Positions 8,188 through 15,437 of a DNA stretch of 64,000 nt are shown here, in pieces. Under the pieces are notes generated by a model, which was given only the letters and a program-made list of their open reading frames with translations, did not search any database and had not been told where the DNA came from. This stretch comes from Bergeyella_A cardium (lineage in GTDB: Bacteria; Bacteroidota; Bacteroidia; Flavobacteriales; Weeksellaceae). The stretch is from NCBI RefSeq assembly GCF_030012605.2, contig NZ_CP114055.2; one strand, written 5' to 3'. How positions within the stretch are numbered: the first letter of the stretch is position 1; each line of letters starts with the position of its first letter. Made by a program: the position numbers and the translations under genes.

Positions 8188-8682
8188 TTATTTAGTTCCG
8201 AGTTCTATTACTTCCAAATCTTTTATCTCTGTACCGTCTATGGTAAATCTCATCATTGTGCGTACTTTGTGCCAGCCCGATTTTCCTGCAGCACCAGGGT
8301 TGAGGTGAAGTAAGCCAAATTTCTTATCATACATCGCTTTTAAGATGTGAGAATGCCCAGAGATGAAGAGGCGAGGGGGCTTTTTAGTGATTTCTTCCTT
8401 TGCCAATGGCGAGTATTTATCAGGATAGCCCCCGATGTGTATCATTAGAACTTCTACGCCCTCGCAGGTGAAGCGGCTGACTTCTGGGAAAACTGCCCGA
8501 ATCTGTGCGCCATCAATATTCCCATAGACGCCTCTCAGGGGTTTTAGCTCCTCTATAGCCTCTACCACCTGCATAGAACCAAAGTCCCCACAATGCCAAA
8601 CCTCATCGGCTTCTTTGGCATAGGACAAAATCCTGCTGTCCATATAAGAATGCGTATCTGAAAGTAATAAAATCTTTGTCAA
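8188..8682 (-). CDS. YfcE/MJ0936-type metallophosphoesterase
   Basis: A 164-residue binuclear-metal phosphodiesterase. The metal ligands are visible in order: SDTH (residues 7-10), CGDFG, GNID, IHIGGY and GHSH. Family members hydrolyse phosphodiesters in vitro; the physiological substrate is unknown. The length is normal. The gene begins at the edge of the repeat-rich interval at 8.7 kb and is followed closely by the Smr gene. Confidence 0.87.
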   Translation of the reverse strand: MTKILLLSDTHSYMDSRILSYAKEADEVWHCGDFGSMQVVEAIEELKPLRGVYGNIDGAQIRAVFPEVSRFTCEGVEVLMIHIGGYPDKYSPLAKEEITKKPPRLFISGHSHILKAMYDKKFGLLHLNPGAAGKSGWHKVRTMMRFTIDGTEIKDLEVIELGTK

Positions 8683-8699
8683 AACCCTCTATTTTGAAG

Positions 8700-9113
8700 G
8701 CAAAAATAGAAAATAAATTGACTACTGGCGATTAGCTTTTGGCAGTAGGCAGTAAGCAGTAGGCAGTAAGTAGTGTATGGTTAGGCTTACTGCCTGTTAC
8801 CCTATGGGGGAGGCATTGCCTCTTTTATTATCCCTAATTGGAAGGGGGAGGCATTGCTTCTTTTATTATCCCTAATTGGAAGGCCCCCCCTCTGTGGGGG
8901 TCAATTTCAGACCCTGTGGGGTCAATTTTAGGAGGCATTGCCTCTTTTTTTAGTTTAATTAGCTCCTAGCTTTTAGCTAAAATACCCACTGGCTATGGTA
9001 TAATCCCCACGCAGTGGGTAAGAGCATCACCTGCAAGGTGTGGGTAAGAGCATTACCTGCAAGGTGTGGGGGGGGGATAAGGGAGCAGCCATCTGTTAGG
9101 ATGGCTGCTGGGG
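8700..9113. repeat. Composite repeat region upstream of the accessory island
   Basis: This 435-bp gap has no gene. It holds an array of GGCAGTAGGCAGTAAGCAGT-type heptamers (about 8735-8775), two 38-bp direct copies starting at 8806 and 8844 with the core GGAGGCATTGCC, and a third partial copy near 8931. Two copies of a GGGGTCAATTT unit lie at 8890-8930. A tandem pair of 26-bp units starts at 9014 and 9040 (GTGGGTAAGAGCATCACC). It ends in a run of nine G at 9068-9076. The same modules recur elsewhere in the window. Confidence 0.75.
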
Positions 9114-9117
9114 AGTG

Positions 9118-10014
9118 TTATTTGAAGAACTTTTCTATTCGTATTTTGGTATGTTCGGGTAAGTCGGTGTTATAGATTTCATATTTTTTTACTTTCATTT
9201 CTTTAAACCACTTATTGAAGTATTCTTTAATGATATCTTCATCGGCTAAGTTGGCTTTAGACGGCGTTACCTCTAATACCAATATCTGCAAATCTTCTAA
9301 ATCATTACGAGGAGTTATAAACCCTATATCTCCTTTTTGCATTTTGTCTTTCCAATCGGGTGCTCTTAAATTGTGCTGTTGTATGATGGATGGTAATAAA
9401 TAGCTACTTCTATTGCCACTTATTTCTTTTGAGTCTTCGTGGTAGATATAGCCATCGGTAAGGATTACTAAGATATTTTTATAGTTTTTATCATCGGATA
9501 CGCAATAGTCTTTCACATCATTTTTGAAAAATCGCCAGATATCTGAGCCTATATACTGCTTATTTTTGATTGTAGTGGTATAGATGCTCTCTAAGTTTTT
9601 TCTAAACTTATCACTGATTTCATCAAAGACTTTTTTCTTTTCTTTAATCTCCATTTGAGATAAATCAACATTGAGTTCGGAAGCTATTTTATTGATGTTG
9701 GGGTCTTGTGGATTAGGGCTGGAGATTACTTTAAATTTTCCTTTTGACCTATGTCCTCCTTTTGCATCCATATCTTTTTTGAAGATGGAAATAAGCTCAT
9801 TAATAACCGCTATATCTCTTTGGTAATGCTCGGGTTTTTCTGGTACTACTTCTGGGTCTATTCTGTCGGATAGGTCTAAAAGCACGGTGATATTAAGCTG
9901 CTTGTCCTGCTCAGAAATAGCGGTAGATGCTCCTGATTCTTTTTTTTCGTCTTTACTACAAGAGGTAACGGCTAATAGAGCCGTTGCTAATAAGATGTGT
10001 ATTATTCTTTTCAT
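9118..10014 (-). CDS. Lipoprotein with VWA-like domain, function unknown
   Basis: A 298-residue lipoprotein: signal peptide with lipobox AVTSC (Cys19), then a low-complexity linker. The remainder has the strand order of a von Willebrand factor A fold. NITVLLDLSDRI near residue 46 resembles the first MIDAS strand (DxSxS with the last Ser replaced by Arg), and NILVILTDGYIY near residue 184 resembles the later MIDAS Asp strand. The MIDAS is therefore partly degenerate, and metal binding is uncertain. It is the last gene of a four-gene minus-strand set and starts 6 bp after the coiled-coil membrane protein. I do not recognise a named family. Confidence 0.7.
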   Translation of the reverse strand: MKRIIHILLATALLAVTSCSKDEKKESGASTAISEQDKQLNITVLLDLSDRIDPEVVPEKPEHYQRDIAVINELISIFKKDMDAKGGHRSKGKFKVISSPNPQDPNINKIASELNVDLSQMEIKEKKKVFDEISDKFRKNLESIYTTTIKNKQYIGSDIWRFFKNDVKDYCVSDDKNYKNILVILTDGYIYHEDSKEISGNRSSYLLPSIIQQHNLRAPDWKDKMQKGDIGFITPRNDLEDLQILVLEVTPSKANLADEDIIKEYFNKWFKEMKVKKYEIYNTDLPEHTKIRIEKFFK

Positions 10015-10020
10015 TTGTCT

Positions 10021-11316
10021 TTATTTTTTTTCTTGTTCTATAGCTAATATTGATTTTTTATGTTCTTCTACTAGATTTTCATTTTGTTTGTGGATATCAT
10101 CTATAAGAGCAGTTTCTTTTTTATTGGCAGTCATCCAGTGCGTCCATCCCGTTGTAAATTCGCCAACGCACTGGTAGAATCTATTCCAATTGATTTTGAA
10201 GACTTCTCCATTTACAATCTTTTTGAGGTCTATAACTTCCAGTTCTACTTTATGTATATGTTCATTAATAGTATCTATTTCTTTATTGTGTTTATCTACA
10301 TCATCTTCTATTATTCTTATTTCACTTTCTTTTGCTTTTATAGCTAATGCTACTATATTAAGTTTATCATAAGCTTCCATAGTAAGGTCAAACACAAATC
10401 CCCAGATAATATATACCACAAACCCTGCAAAAATGATAAGCCAAAAATTGCCATCACTAATAGCCATTGGTATACTATATTCTGGCATATCTTGGAATTT
10501 ATTTTCCTTAAGTATATCATATATTTTTTTGGTAATATGGTATGCAAGGAGAGCATCAAAAGCAAAGGTAATAGCAATAAGGAAAGCAATCTTAAAATAT
10601 TTTGCATTGCCTTCTGCTTCTTGGAATTTATGGATAAGATATCCTAAACCTAAAAATACAAATGGAAGAGTAAGGATATAAACTGGTGCTTCAGCTCCCT
10701 CTTTGAAAGCCATCTCTACAGCTTTAGGGTCAAAAATAGAACTTGCCACTCCTAACTCATCAATAGTAAATTCCTTAAACATTGCTGAGTAAGCAGCAGA
10801 ACTATAGAACACAAACAGATATATTGTAAGGAAAGCCAAGATGGTACAGCCAATAATAAATCCTAATTTGCTGGCTTTGTCAGGGAGTATGGTCTCTGGG
10901 TTTTCCTTAATTCTTATAATATCTTTTTTAAGATTATCAATCTTCTCTTTCAGTACTTGTATTTTATCTTTAATTCCTGATATTATAGATTGCTTTTGCT
11001 CTATTTCTCTTTCTTTTTTGCTTAGCTCTACTTCCGCTTTTTGGGCATCTTTGTTATCTCCATACTGTTTTAAGATTTCAATTTTACGGTAGTATTCTTT
11101 TACTAAGCTCCAAAATCCTGTAAAAGCCAGTTTATTTCCGTTTTGCTTTTTTGCAGATTCAAAGCCCCAGTCTTCATAGCTTTGCGTCTCTGTTTTACCA
11201 AAAGAGGTGTCTTCTTCCTCTCTTTTTATTTCAGGTGCCCGTTCAGAAACTACTTTGGGAGCTTCTGTTTGTGGTACATTTTTCTTCAATAAATCCTTTA
11301 ATTTTTCTAGTGCCAT
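10021..11316 (-). CDS. Coiled-coil membrane protein with about four transmembrane helices, function unknown
   Basis: A 431-residue protein with no family I recognise. Residues 1-75 are charged and probably disordered. A long coiled coil rich in K, E and I spans about 85-140. Hydrophobic segments near 148-172, 212-233, 241-262 and 290-312 are likely membrane helices, and a second coiled coil covers about 330-372. The C-terminus is a soluble tail with FYQCVGEFTTGWTHWMT. The overall form suggests a membrane scaffold with two cytosolic coiled-coil arms. Only 2 bp separate it from the TerB-like gene upstream and 6 bp from the VWA-like lipoprotein downstream, which argues for a joint function. Confidence 0.7.
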   Translation of the reverse strand: MALEKLKDLLKKNVPQTEAPKVVSERAPEIKREEEDTSFGKTETQSYEDWGFESAKKQNGNKLAFTGFWSLVKEYYRKIEILKQYGDNKDAQKAEVELSKKEREIEQKQSIISGIKDKIQVLKEKIDNLKKDIIRIKENPETILPDKASKLGFIIGCTILAFLTIYLFVFYSSAAYSAMFKEFTIDELGVASSIFDPKAVEMAFKEGAEAPVYILTLPFVFLGLGYLIHKFQEAEGNAKYFKIAFLIAITFAFDALLAYHITKKIYDILKENKFQDMPEYSIPMAISDGNFWLIIFAGFVVYIIWGFVFDLTMEAYDKLNIVALAIKAKESEIRIIEDDVDKHNKEIDTINEHIHKVELEVIDLKKIVNGEVFKINWNRFYQCVGEFTTGWTHWMTANKKETALIDDIHKQNENLVEEHKKSILAIEQEKK

Positions 11317-11318
11317 AA

Positions 11319-11717
11319 TTATTGTATTAATTTTTCTATTTCTTCATTTATTTTTGTAGATGGGAGGTTCTGTTTGGCTAATTCTACTAACCATTCAAAG
11401 AGCTCTTCCCCCGCATCTTGCTCTATTTGGAATCTCTCACAGAATTTAAGGAAAGATTGCTTTTCATCAGCCTCAATAATACCATCGGCTAAGACTACTC
11501 TTACAAAATCATAGAGGAGTTTTACCTTTTCTATAAAATTTTCAGGAAAAGTAATCTCCATCATTGGATTGGTAATAATACTCTCAAATTCTTCTTTAGA
11601 AATGCCTTTTTCATTGGCTATTTCTAAAATTACATTCATTTCCTCAGGAGCAAAGTTCCCATCGCTTAATGCAAGGAAATACAAATTCACTAAATGATTT
11701 TTTAATTTTAAATCCAT
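11319..11717 (-). CDS. TerB-like (tellurite-resistance/DjlA-type) helical protein
   Basis: A 132-residue all-helical protein resembling TerB. Two half-repeats carry acidic motifs: ALSDGNFAPEEMNVI at residues 16-30 and VLADGIIEADEKQSF near 75-89. In TerB and DjlA such D-G-x-x-x-x-E-E motifs lie on helix pairs that can bind metal. TerB-like domains occur in stress and phage-response islands, often near VWA proteins. Here the downstream partners are a coiled-coil membrane protein (2 bp away) and a VWA-like lipoprotein. The fold assignment is by motif only. Confidence 0.68.
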   Translation of the reverse strand: MDLKLKNHLVNLYFLALSDGNFAPEEMNVILEIANEKGISKEEFESIITNPMMEITFPENFIEKVKLLYDFVRVVLADGIIEADEKQSFLKFCERFQIEQDAGEELFEWLVELAKQNLPSTKINEEIEKLIQ

Positions 11718-11741
11718 ATACTATTTATTTAGTTATTTAAT

Positions 11742-11927
11742 TTATCTACATACGCTACATTTTCCCCCTCTTTCGTGGCAATGCTTACAAGCACTACAAT
11801 TTTTGCAGGCTTTGCAAATGCCATTTGGGTTGCACCTTCTTCCTTCTGTTTCTATGCGTGAGGATACTACATACGCTCCTGCACTTACCGATAGGGCTAA
11901 TAGCCCCAATAAAATTGCTTTTTTCAT
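11742..11927 (-). CDS. Small secreted cysteine-rich protein
   Basis: A 61-residue protein. Residues 1-20 form a signal peptide (LLGLLALSVSAGAY). The mature part holds eight cysteines in 29 residues in the order C-x5-C-x2-C-x2-C-x2-C-x2-C-x6-C-x2-C, with one histidine (CKHCHERGG). This spacing suggests a metal-binding or disulfide-knotted knuckle outside the cytoplasm. It is the first gene of the four-gene set, 24 bp ahead of the TerB-like gene. Function is unknown, and co-transcription with the rest is an inference from spacing. Confidence 0.7.
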   Translation of the reverse strand: MKKAILLGLLALSVSAGAYVVSSRIETEGRRCNPNGICKACKNCSACKHCHERGGKCSVCR

Positions 11928-11990
11928 TTATATAATTTTAATGTTATTTTCAAATAGGGTATGAATATTAAACGAACAGAAACCACGCAA

Positions 11991-12028
11991 AAATGGACGA
12001 ACTTCATCCATAGATGAAATTCGTCCAT
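11991..12028. other. Large imperfect hairpin upstream of the accessory island
   Basis: Arms at 11991-12007 and 12012-12028 form a 17-bp stem with a single mismatch and a 4-nt loop (AATGGACGAA ... TTCGTCCATT). It has no long T-run, so it may be a repeat, a protein site or a terminator for leftward or rightward transcription. Confidence 0.6.
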
Positions 12029-12074
12029 TATGTTGGTGATGGCCGGTTTTTGCGCTGTTTATTAATGAATTAAT

Positions 12075-12084
12075 GGGGGGGGGG
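12075..12084 (+). repeat. Poly-G tract of ten G
   Basis: An uninterrupted run of ten G in otherwise AT-rich intergenic DNA, about 150 bp upstream of the Cys-rich gene and 290 bp upstream of the acyl-CoA synthetase gene. Such tracts can vary in length by slippage. Confidence 0.8.
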
Positions 12085-12245
12085 TAGACGCCTTATATCT
12101 CTTAATCATACCTGTTAATTCTATGTTTCGTTTTCAAGTGAGTTTAGCTTCTTTTTTCAGGCGTCAAATGTAAATATTTTTATTTTATAGATAAAACAAG
12201 ATTTTTATCATATTGGGTTAATGGCTAATTGCTTTTTTCTTTTAA

Positions 12246-12328
12246 TAATTGCCTCACCGGCACCGTAGCCGGTGAGGCAATTATTTCTAAGTGCTCTCCA
12301 CGCAGTGGATGCTCCCCACGCCAGTGGA
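12246..12328. repeat. Dispersed GC-rich repeat with perfect hairpin
   Basis: Arms at 12246-12261 and 12268-12283 pair perfectly over 16 bp around the loop ACCGTA (TAATTGCCTCACCGGC). Next comes AAGTGCTCTCCACGCAGTGG and then GCTCCCCACGCCAGTGG. The same sequence in inverted form lies inside the broken DUF4469-type gene at 20.04 kb, and variants lie at 6.54, 9.0, 20.68 and 54.44 kb. The rest of the 11928-12377 gap shows no gene. Confidence 0.75.
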
Positions 12329-12342
12329 AAAAAATATTTCAG

Positions 12343-12350
12343 TACTTTTG
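12343..12350 (+). promoter_or_regulatory. -7 promoter box of the acyl-CoA synthetase gene
   Basis: TACTTTTG fits TAnnTTTG, 27 bp before the ATG at 12378. Confidence 0.5.
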
Positions 12351-12377
12351 GGCGCTTAAAATCAAGATAACTGTATA

Positions 12378-14150
12378 ATGAAGATAGAAAGACTGTTTGA
12401 CATCGCCAGAAACTACGCTGAAAACTTCCCGAAAGCGGATATGTTTGCCACAAAAAGAAACGGCAAATGGGAGAAAACCTCCACAGCAGAGTTTATAAGC
12501 CTTGGCAATAAGTTCTCAAGAGGTCTGCTGAAACTGGGCATTAGCCCTGGGGATAAAATCTCCCTCATTACCTCTGCAACCTGTACAGAATGGGCGGCGG
12601 TAGATTTCGGAGCATTGCAAATCGGTGTAATCACAGTGCCCGTGTATCCTACCATTTCACCAGCAGATTACGAATTTATTTTCAACGATGCAGAGATAAA
12701 ATACTGCTTCGTATCCGATAAAAAACTCCTCCAAAAAGTAGAAGAAATTAAAGCAAAAGTACCCAGCTTGCAGGGAATTTTTACTTTTGAGGAGGTAGAA
12801 GGTGCGGCCAACTGGATAGAGATAATAGACCTCGGCGAAAGCGAGGCTACCCAGAATGAAGTGGAGGACCTCTCTAATGCTATCAGAGCTGAGGATTTGG
12901 CAACGCTCATCTATACCTCAGGAACTACGGGGCGCCCAAAAGGGGTAATGCTCACCCACAGAAATATTATTGCCAATATAGAGGGCTGCTATAACATCAC
13001 CCCGATACGAAAAGGGCTCTCCTACAAAAACACAAGAGTGCTCAGCTTCCTGCCTATATGCCATATCTTCGAGCGAATGCTCTTCTACTTCTTCCAGTGC
13101 AGGGGCTTCTCCTTTTACTTTGCTGAGAGCTTTGATAAACTCGGAGAGAATATCAAGGAAGTAAAACCGCATTATATGACCGTTGTACCACGAGTTTTGG
13201 AGAAAGTGTATGACAAAATCTACCAAAAAGGAACGGCAAATGGTGGGCTGAAATCTAAAATATTCCACTGGGCAATCCGTGTTGCTGAAAATAAAAAAGG
13301 CATAGGAAAACCAAAAGGAATAAAAGAGAAATTGGCAGATAAATTAGTCTTCAAAAAATGGAGAGAAGGCTTGGGCGGAGAAATTATTACCCTCGTATCT
13401 GGCTCGGCATCTCTTTCCGAAAGGCTTAATAAAATCTATCAGAATGCAGGGATACCTATCTTGGAGGGCTATGGGCTCACGGAAACCTCTCCCGTAGTTG
13501 CCGTAAATTCATTTGACAGGATGAAAATAGGTACCGTTGGTCCCATAGTAAAAAACCTTGATGTAAAGATTCAACCCGATGGAGAAATCAGTGTAAAAGG
13601 AGAGTCCATATTCAAGAGCTATTATAATAATGAAGAGCTTACCCAAGAAGCCTTTACAGAAGACGGTTACTTCAAAACAGGGGATATCGGCTTTATAGAT
13701 GAAGAGGGTTTCCTGAAAATTACCGACCGTAAAAAAGAAATGTTTAAAACCTCAGGAGGTAAGTACATCGCTCCTCAGATTATTGAAAACCTTGCGAAAT
13801 CTTCCAAATTTATCGAGCGAATAATGGTAGTGGGCGATGGCGAGAAAATGCCTTGTGCCATTGTACAGCCCGACTTTAGCTTTGCAAAAAACTGGGCGAT
13901 AATAAAGCACTATAACATTGGTGAAACACCAGAGCAGATGTCCCAAGACCCTAAGCTCAAAGCCCGAATAGAAAAAGAAATAGCCAAAATAAATACAAGC
14001 CTTGGCAACTGGGAACAGATAAAGAAAATAGAACTCTCCCCAGAAATCTGGTCAATAGAGGGGGGCGAGCTTACCCCAACCCTCAAACTCAAACGAAAGA
14101 ACATAAAAGAAAAATATATTGCCCTCTATAATAAACTCTATGAGCAGTAA
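12378..14150 (+). CDS. Long-chain fatty acid-CoA ligase (AMP-forming)
   Basis: A 590-residue ANL-superfamily enzyme that activates long-chain fatty acids through an acyl-adenylate to acyl-CoA. The P-loop-like motif IYTSGTTGRPKGVMLTHRN is near residue 179. The A5-type motif GYGLTETSPVV is near 368, TGDIGFIDEEGFLKITDRKKE near 437, and the C-terminal domain lysine region GKYIAPQIIE follows. The size and the AMP-binding/long-chain pattern agree with the FadD15-like acyl-CoA synthetases of Bacteroidota. It stands alone behind its own promoter, about 160 bp before fabH. Confidence 0.9.
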   Translation: MKIERLFDIARNYAENFPKADMFATKRNGKWEKTSTAEFISLGNKFSRGLLKLGISPGDKISLITSATCTEWAAVDFGALQIGVITVPVYPTISPADYEFIFNDAEIKYCFVSDKKLLQKVEEIKAKVPSLQGIFTFEEVEGAANWIEIIDLGESEATQNEVEDLSNAIRAEDLATLIYTSGTTGRPKGVMLTHRNIIANIEGCYNITPIRKGLSYKNTRVLSFLPICHIFERMLFYFFQCRGFSFYFAESFDKLGENIKEVKPHYMTVVPRVLEKVYDKIYQKGTANGGLKSKIFHWAIRVAENKKGIGKPKGIKEKLADKLVFKKWREGLGGEIITLVSGSASLSERLNKIYQNAGIPILEGYGLTETSPVVAVNSFDRMKIGTVGPIVKNLDVKIQPDGEISVKGESIFKSYYNNEELTQEAFTEDGYFKTGDIGFIDEEGFLKITDRKKEMFKTSGGKYIAPQIIENLAKSSKFIERIMVVGDGEKMPCAIVQPDFSFAKNWAIIKHYNIGETPEQMSQDPKLKARIEKEIAKINTSLGNWEQIKKIELSPEIWSIEGGELTPTLKLKRKNIKEKYIALYNKLYEQ

Positions 14151-14232
14151 GCGGCAGCTAGCTTTTTGCTAATGGCAGTTAGCCAATAGTTTTAATAGGC
14201 AAGCCTACTGCCTAAAGCCTATAGCTATTTAT
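14151..14232. repeat. Dispersed AGCTTTTTGC/GGCAGTTAGCC-type repeat
   Basis: A patchwork of short related words (GGCAGCTAGCTTTTTGC, GGCAGTTAGCCAATAG, GGCAAGCCTACTGCC) of the same type as the runs at 6.6, 8.73, 20.61, 54.39 and 58.88 kb. It fills most of the gap between the acyl-CoA synthetase gene and fabH. Confidence 0.6.
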
Positions 14233-14279
14233 AACATCTTAATTTTTACGATAGATTGTTATTTTTCATTTAAAGCTAT

Positions 14280-14287
14280 TAAATTTG
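14280..14287 (+). promoter_or_regulatory. -7 promoter box of fabH
   Basis: TAAATTTG fits TAnnTTTG, 20 bp before the ATG at 14308. Confidence 0.5.
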
Positions 14288-14307
14288 CAGACTTTTTTTA
14301 TTTAAAC

Positions 14308-15309
14308 ATGCCGAAAGAACTTGAAAAAATGTATGCAGTAATCACGGCGGTAGGCGGTTATCTGCCACCTAATAAAAGGACAAACCAAGATTTGGAGCAG
14401 GTAACTGAAACCTCCGATGAATGGATAACTAAGAGAACGGGGATAAAAGAACGCAGAATACTCAGCGAAAATTCTGCAACATCAGATATGGCGATAAAGG
14501 CGATAGAAGCCCTTGTAGAGAAGTATAAAAAGGATATTCACAGCATTGATGCCCTTATCGTAGCAACTTCTACCCCAGATATGCCAATGCCCTCCACAGC
14601 GAATATTATCTGTGAAAAACTTGGGATACAAACCCATCTTGCATTTGATATGAATGCCGCTTGTTCGGGCTTTCTCTATGCACTTAGTACGGGGAGTAGC
14701 CTTGTGGAGAGTGGGAGGTTCAAAAATGTAGTCGTTATAGGAGCGGACAATATCAGCACCTATGTAAATCTATACGACAGGAGTACCAATATTCTCTTTG
14801 GTGATGGTGCAGGCGTAGTATGGCTGGAGCCTTCGCCTGAACTCGGACTAATAGACTCACTTCTTTACAGCAATGGTACAGGACGAGAATACCTGAATAT
14901 AGAAGGTGGAGGTACGCAATACCCTTACAGTGCGGATGGGTATGAAGCTGAGAAATCTTATATAAAACAGGACGGTAAGGTGGTCTTCAAACACGCAATA
15001 GAAGCGATGAGCAAAGCCTGCCTTGAAGTTTTAGAGAAGAATAATCTATTGGTAGAAAATGTACATTGGTTAGTACCTCATCAGGCAAATAAAAGGATTA
15101 TAGATGCCGTAGGTAGGGAAATCGGTATAGATGAAGAAAAAACGGTAGTCAATATTGAGAAATACGGGAATACCATAGCTGCTACCATTCCCCTTTGCCT
15201 GTGGGAAAATGCCTCTGATATGAAGAAAGGAGAGATTATACTTCTTACAGCGTTTGGTGCTGGCTTCTCGTGGGGAGCAAGCCTCTTGAGGTGGGGCATA
15301 GAGCCATAG
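14308..15309 (+). CDS. fabH: 3-oxoacyl-ACP synthase III (FabH)
   Basis: A 333-residue KAS III that starts fatty-acid synthesis by condensing an acyl-CoA with malonyl-ACP. The catalytic triad is complete: Cys in NAACSGFLYAL (about residue 118), His in VPHQANKRI and Asn in YGNTIAAT. An internal ATG at 14329 (MYAVITAVGGYLP) matches the usual N-terminus of the family, so the first seven residues may be extra. A second, more diverged KAS III gene sits in the capsule locus at 44.1 kb. Confidence 0.92.
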   Translation: MPKELEKMYAVITAVGGYLPPNKRTNQDLEQVTETSDEWITKRTGIKERRILSENSATSDMAIKAIEALVEKYKKDIHSIDALIVATSTPDMPMPSTANIICEKLGIQTHLAFDMNAACSGFLYALSTGSSLVESGRFKNVVVIGADNISTYVNLYDRSTNILFGDGAGVVWLEPSPELGLIDSLLYSNGTGREYLNIEGGGTQYPYSADGYEAEKSYIKQDGKVVFKHAIEAMSKACLEVLEKNNLLVENVHWLVPHQANKRIIDAVGREIGIDEEKTVVNIEKYGNTIAATIPLCLWENASDMKKGEIILLTAFGAGFSWGASLLRWGIEP

Positions 15310-15382
15310 ATTGAATATAGTTTATATTAATAGGATAGTATTCTTATGCTAAGGCTGTTTTTTAGTCTCTCCTCCAATAAAA

Positions 15383-15418
15383 AAAGCACGCTTTCTCTAT
15401 CTGAGGTAAGCGTGCTTT
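15383..15418 (-). terminator. Terminator between fabH and the subtilase gene
   Basis: A perfect 11-bp stem (AAAGCACGCTT / AAGCGTGCTTT) closes a 14-nt loop. T-runs on the minus strand suit the peptidase gene; it may also stop fabH. Confidence 0.75.
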
Positions 15419-15437
15419 GTATTTCTATCAAAAAAAC

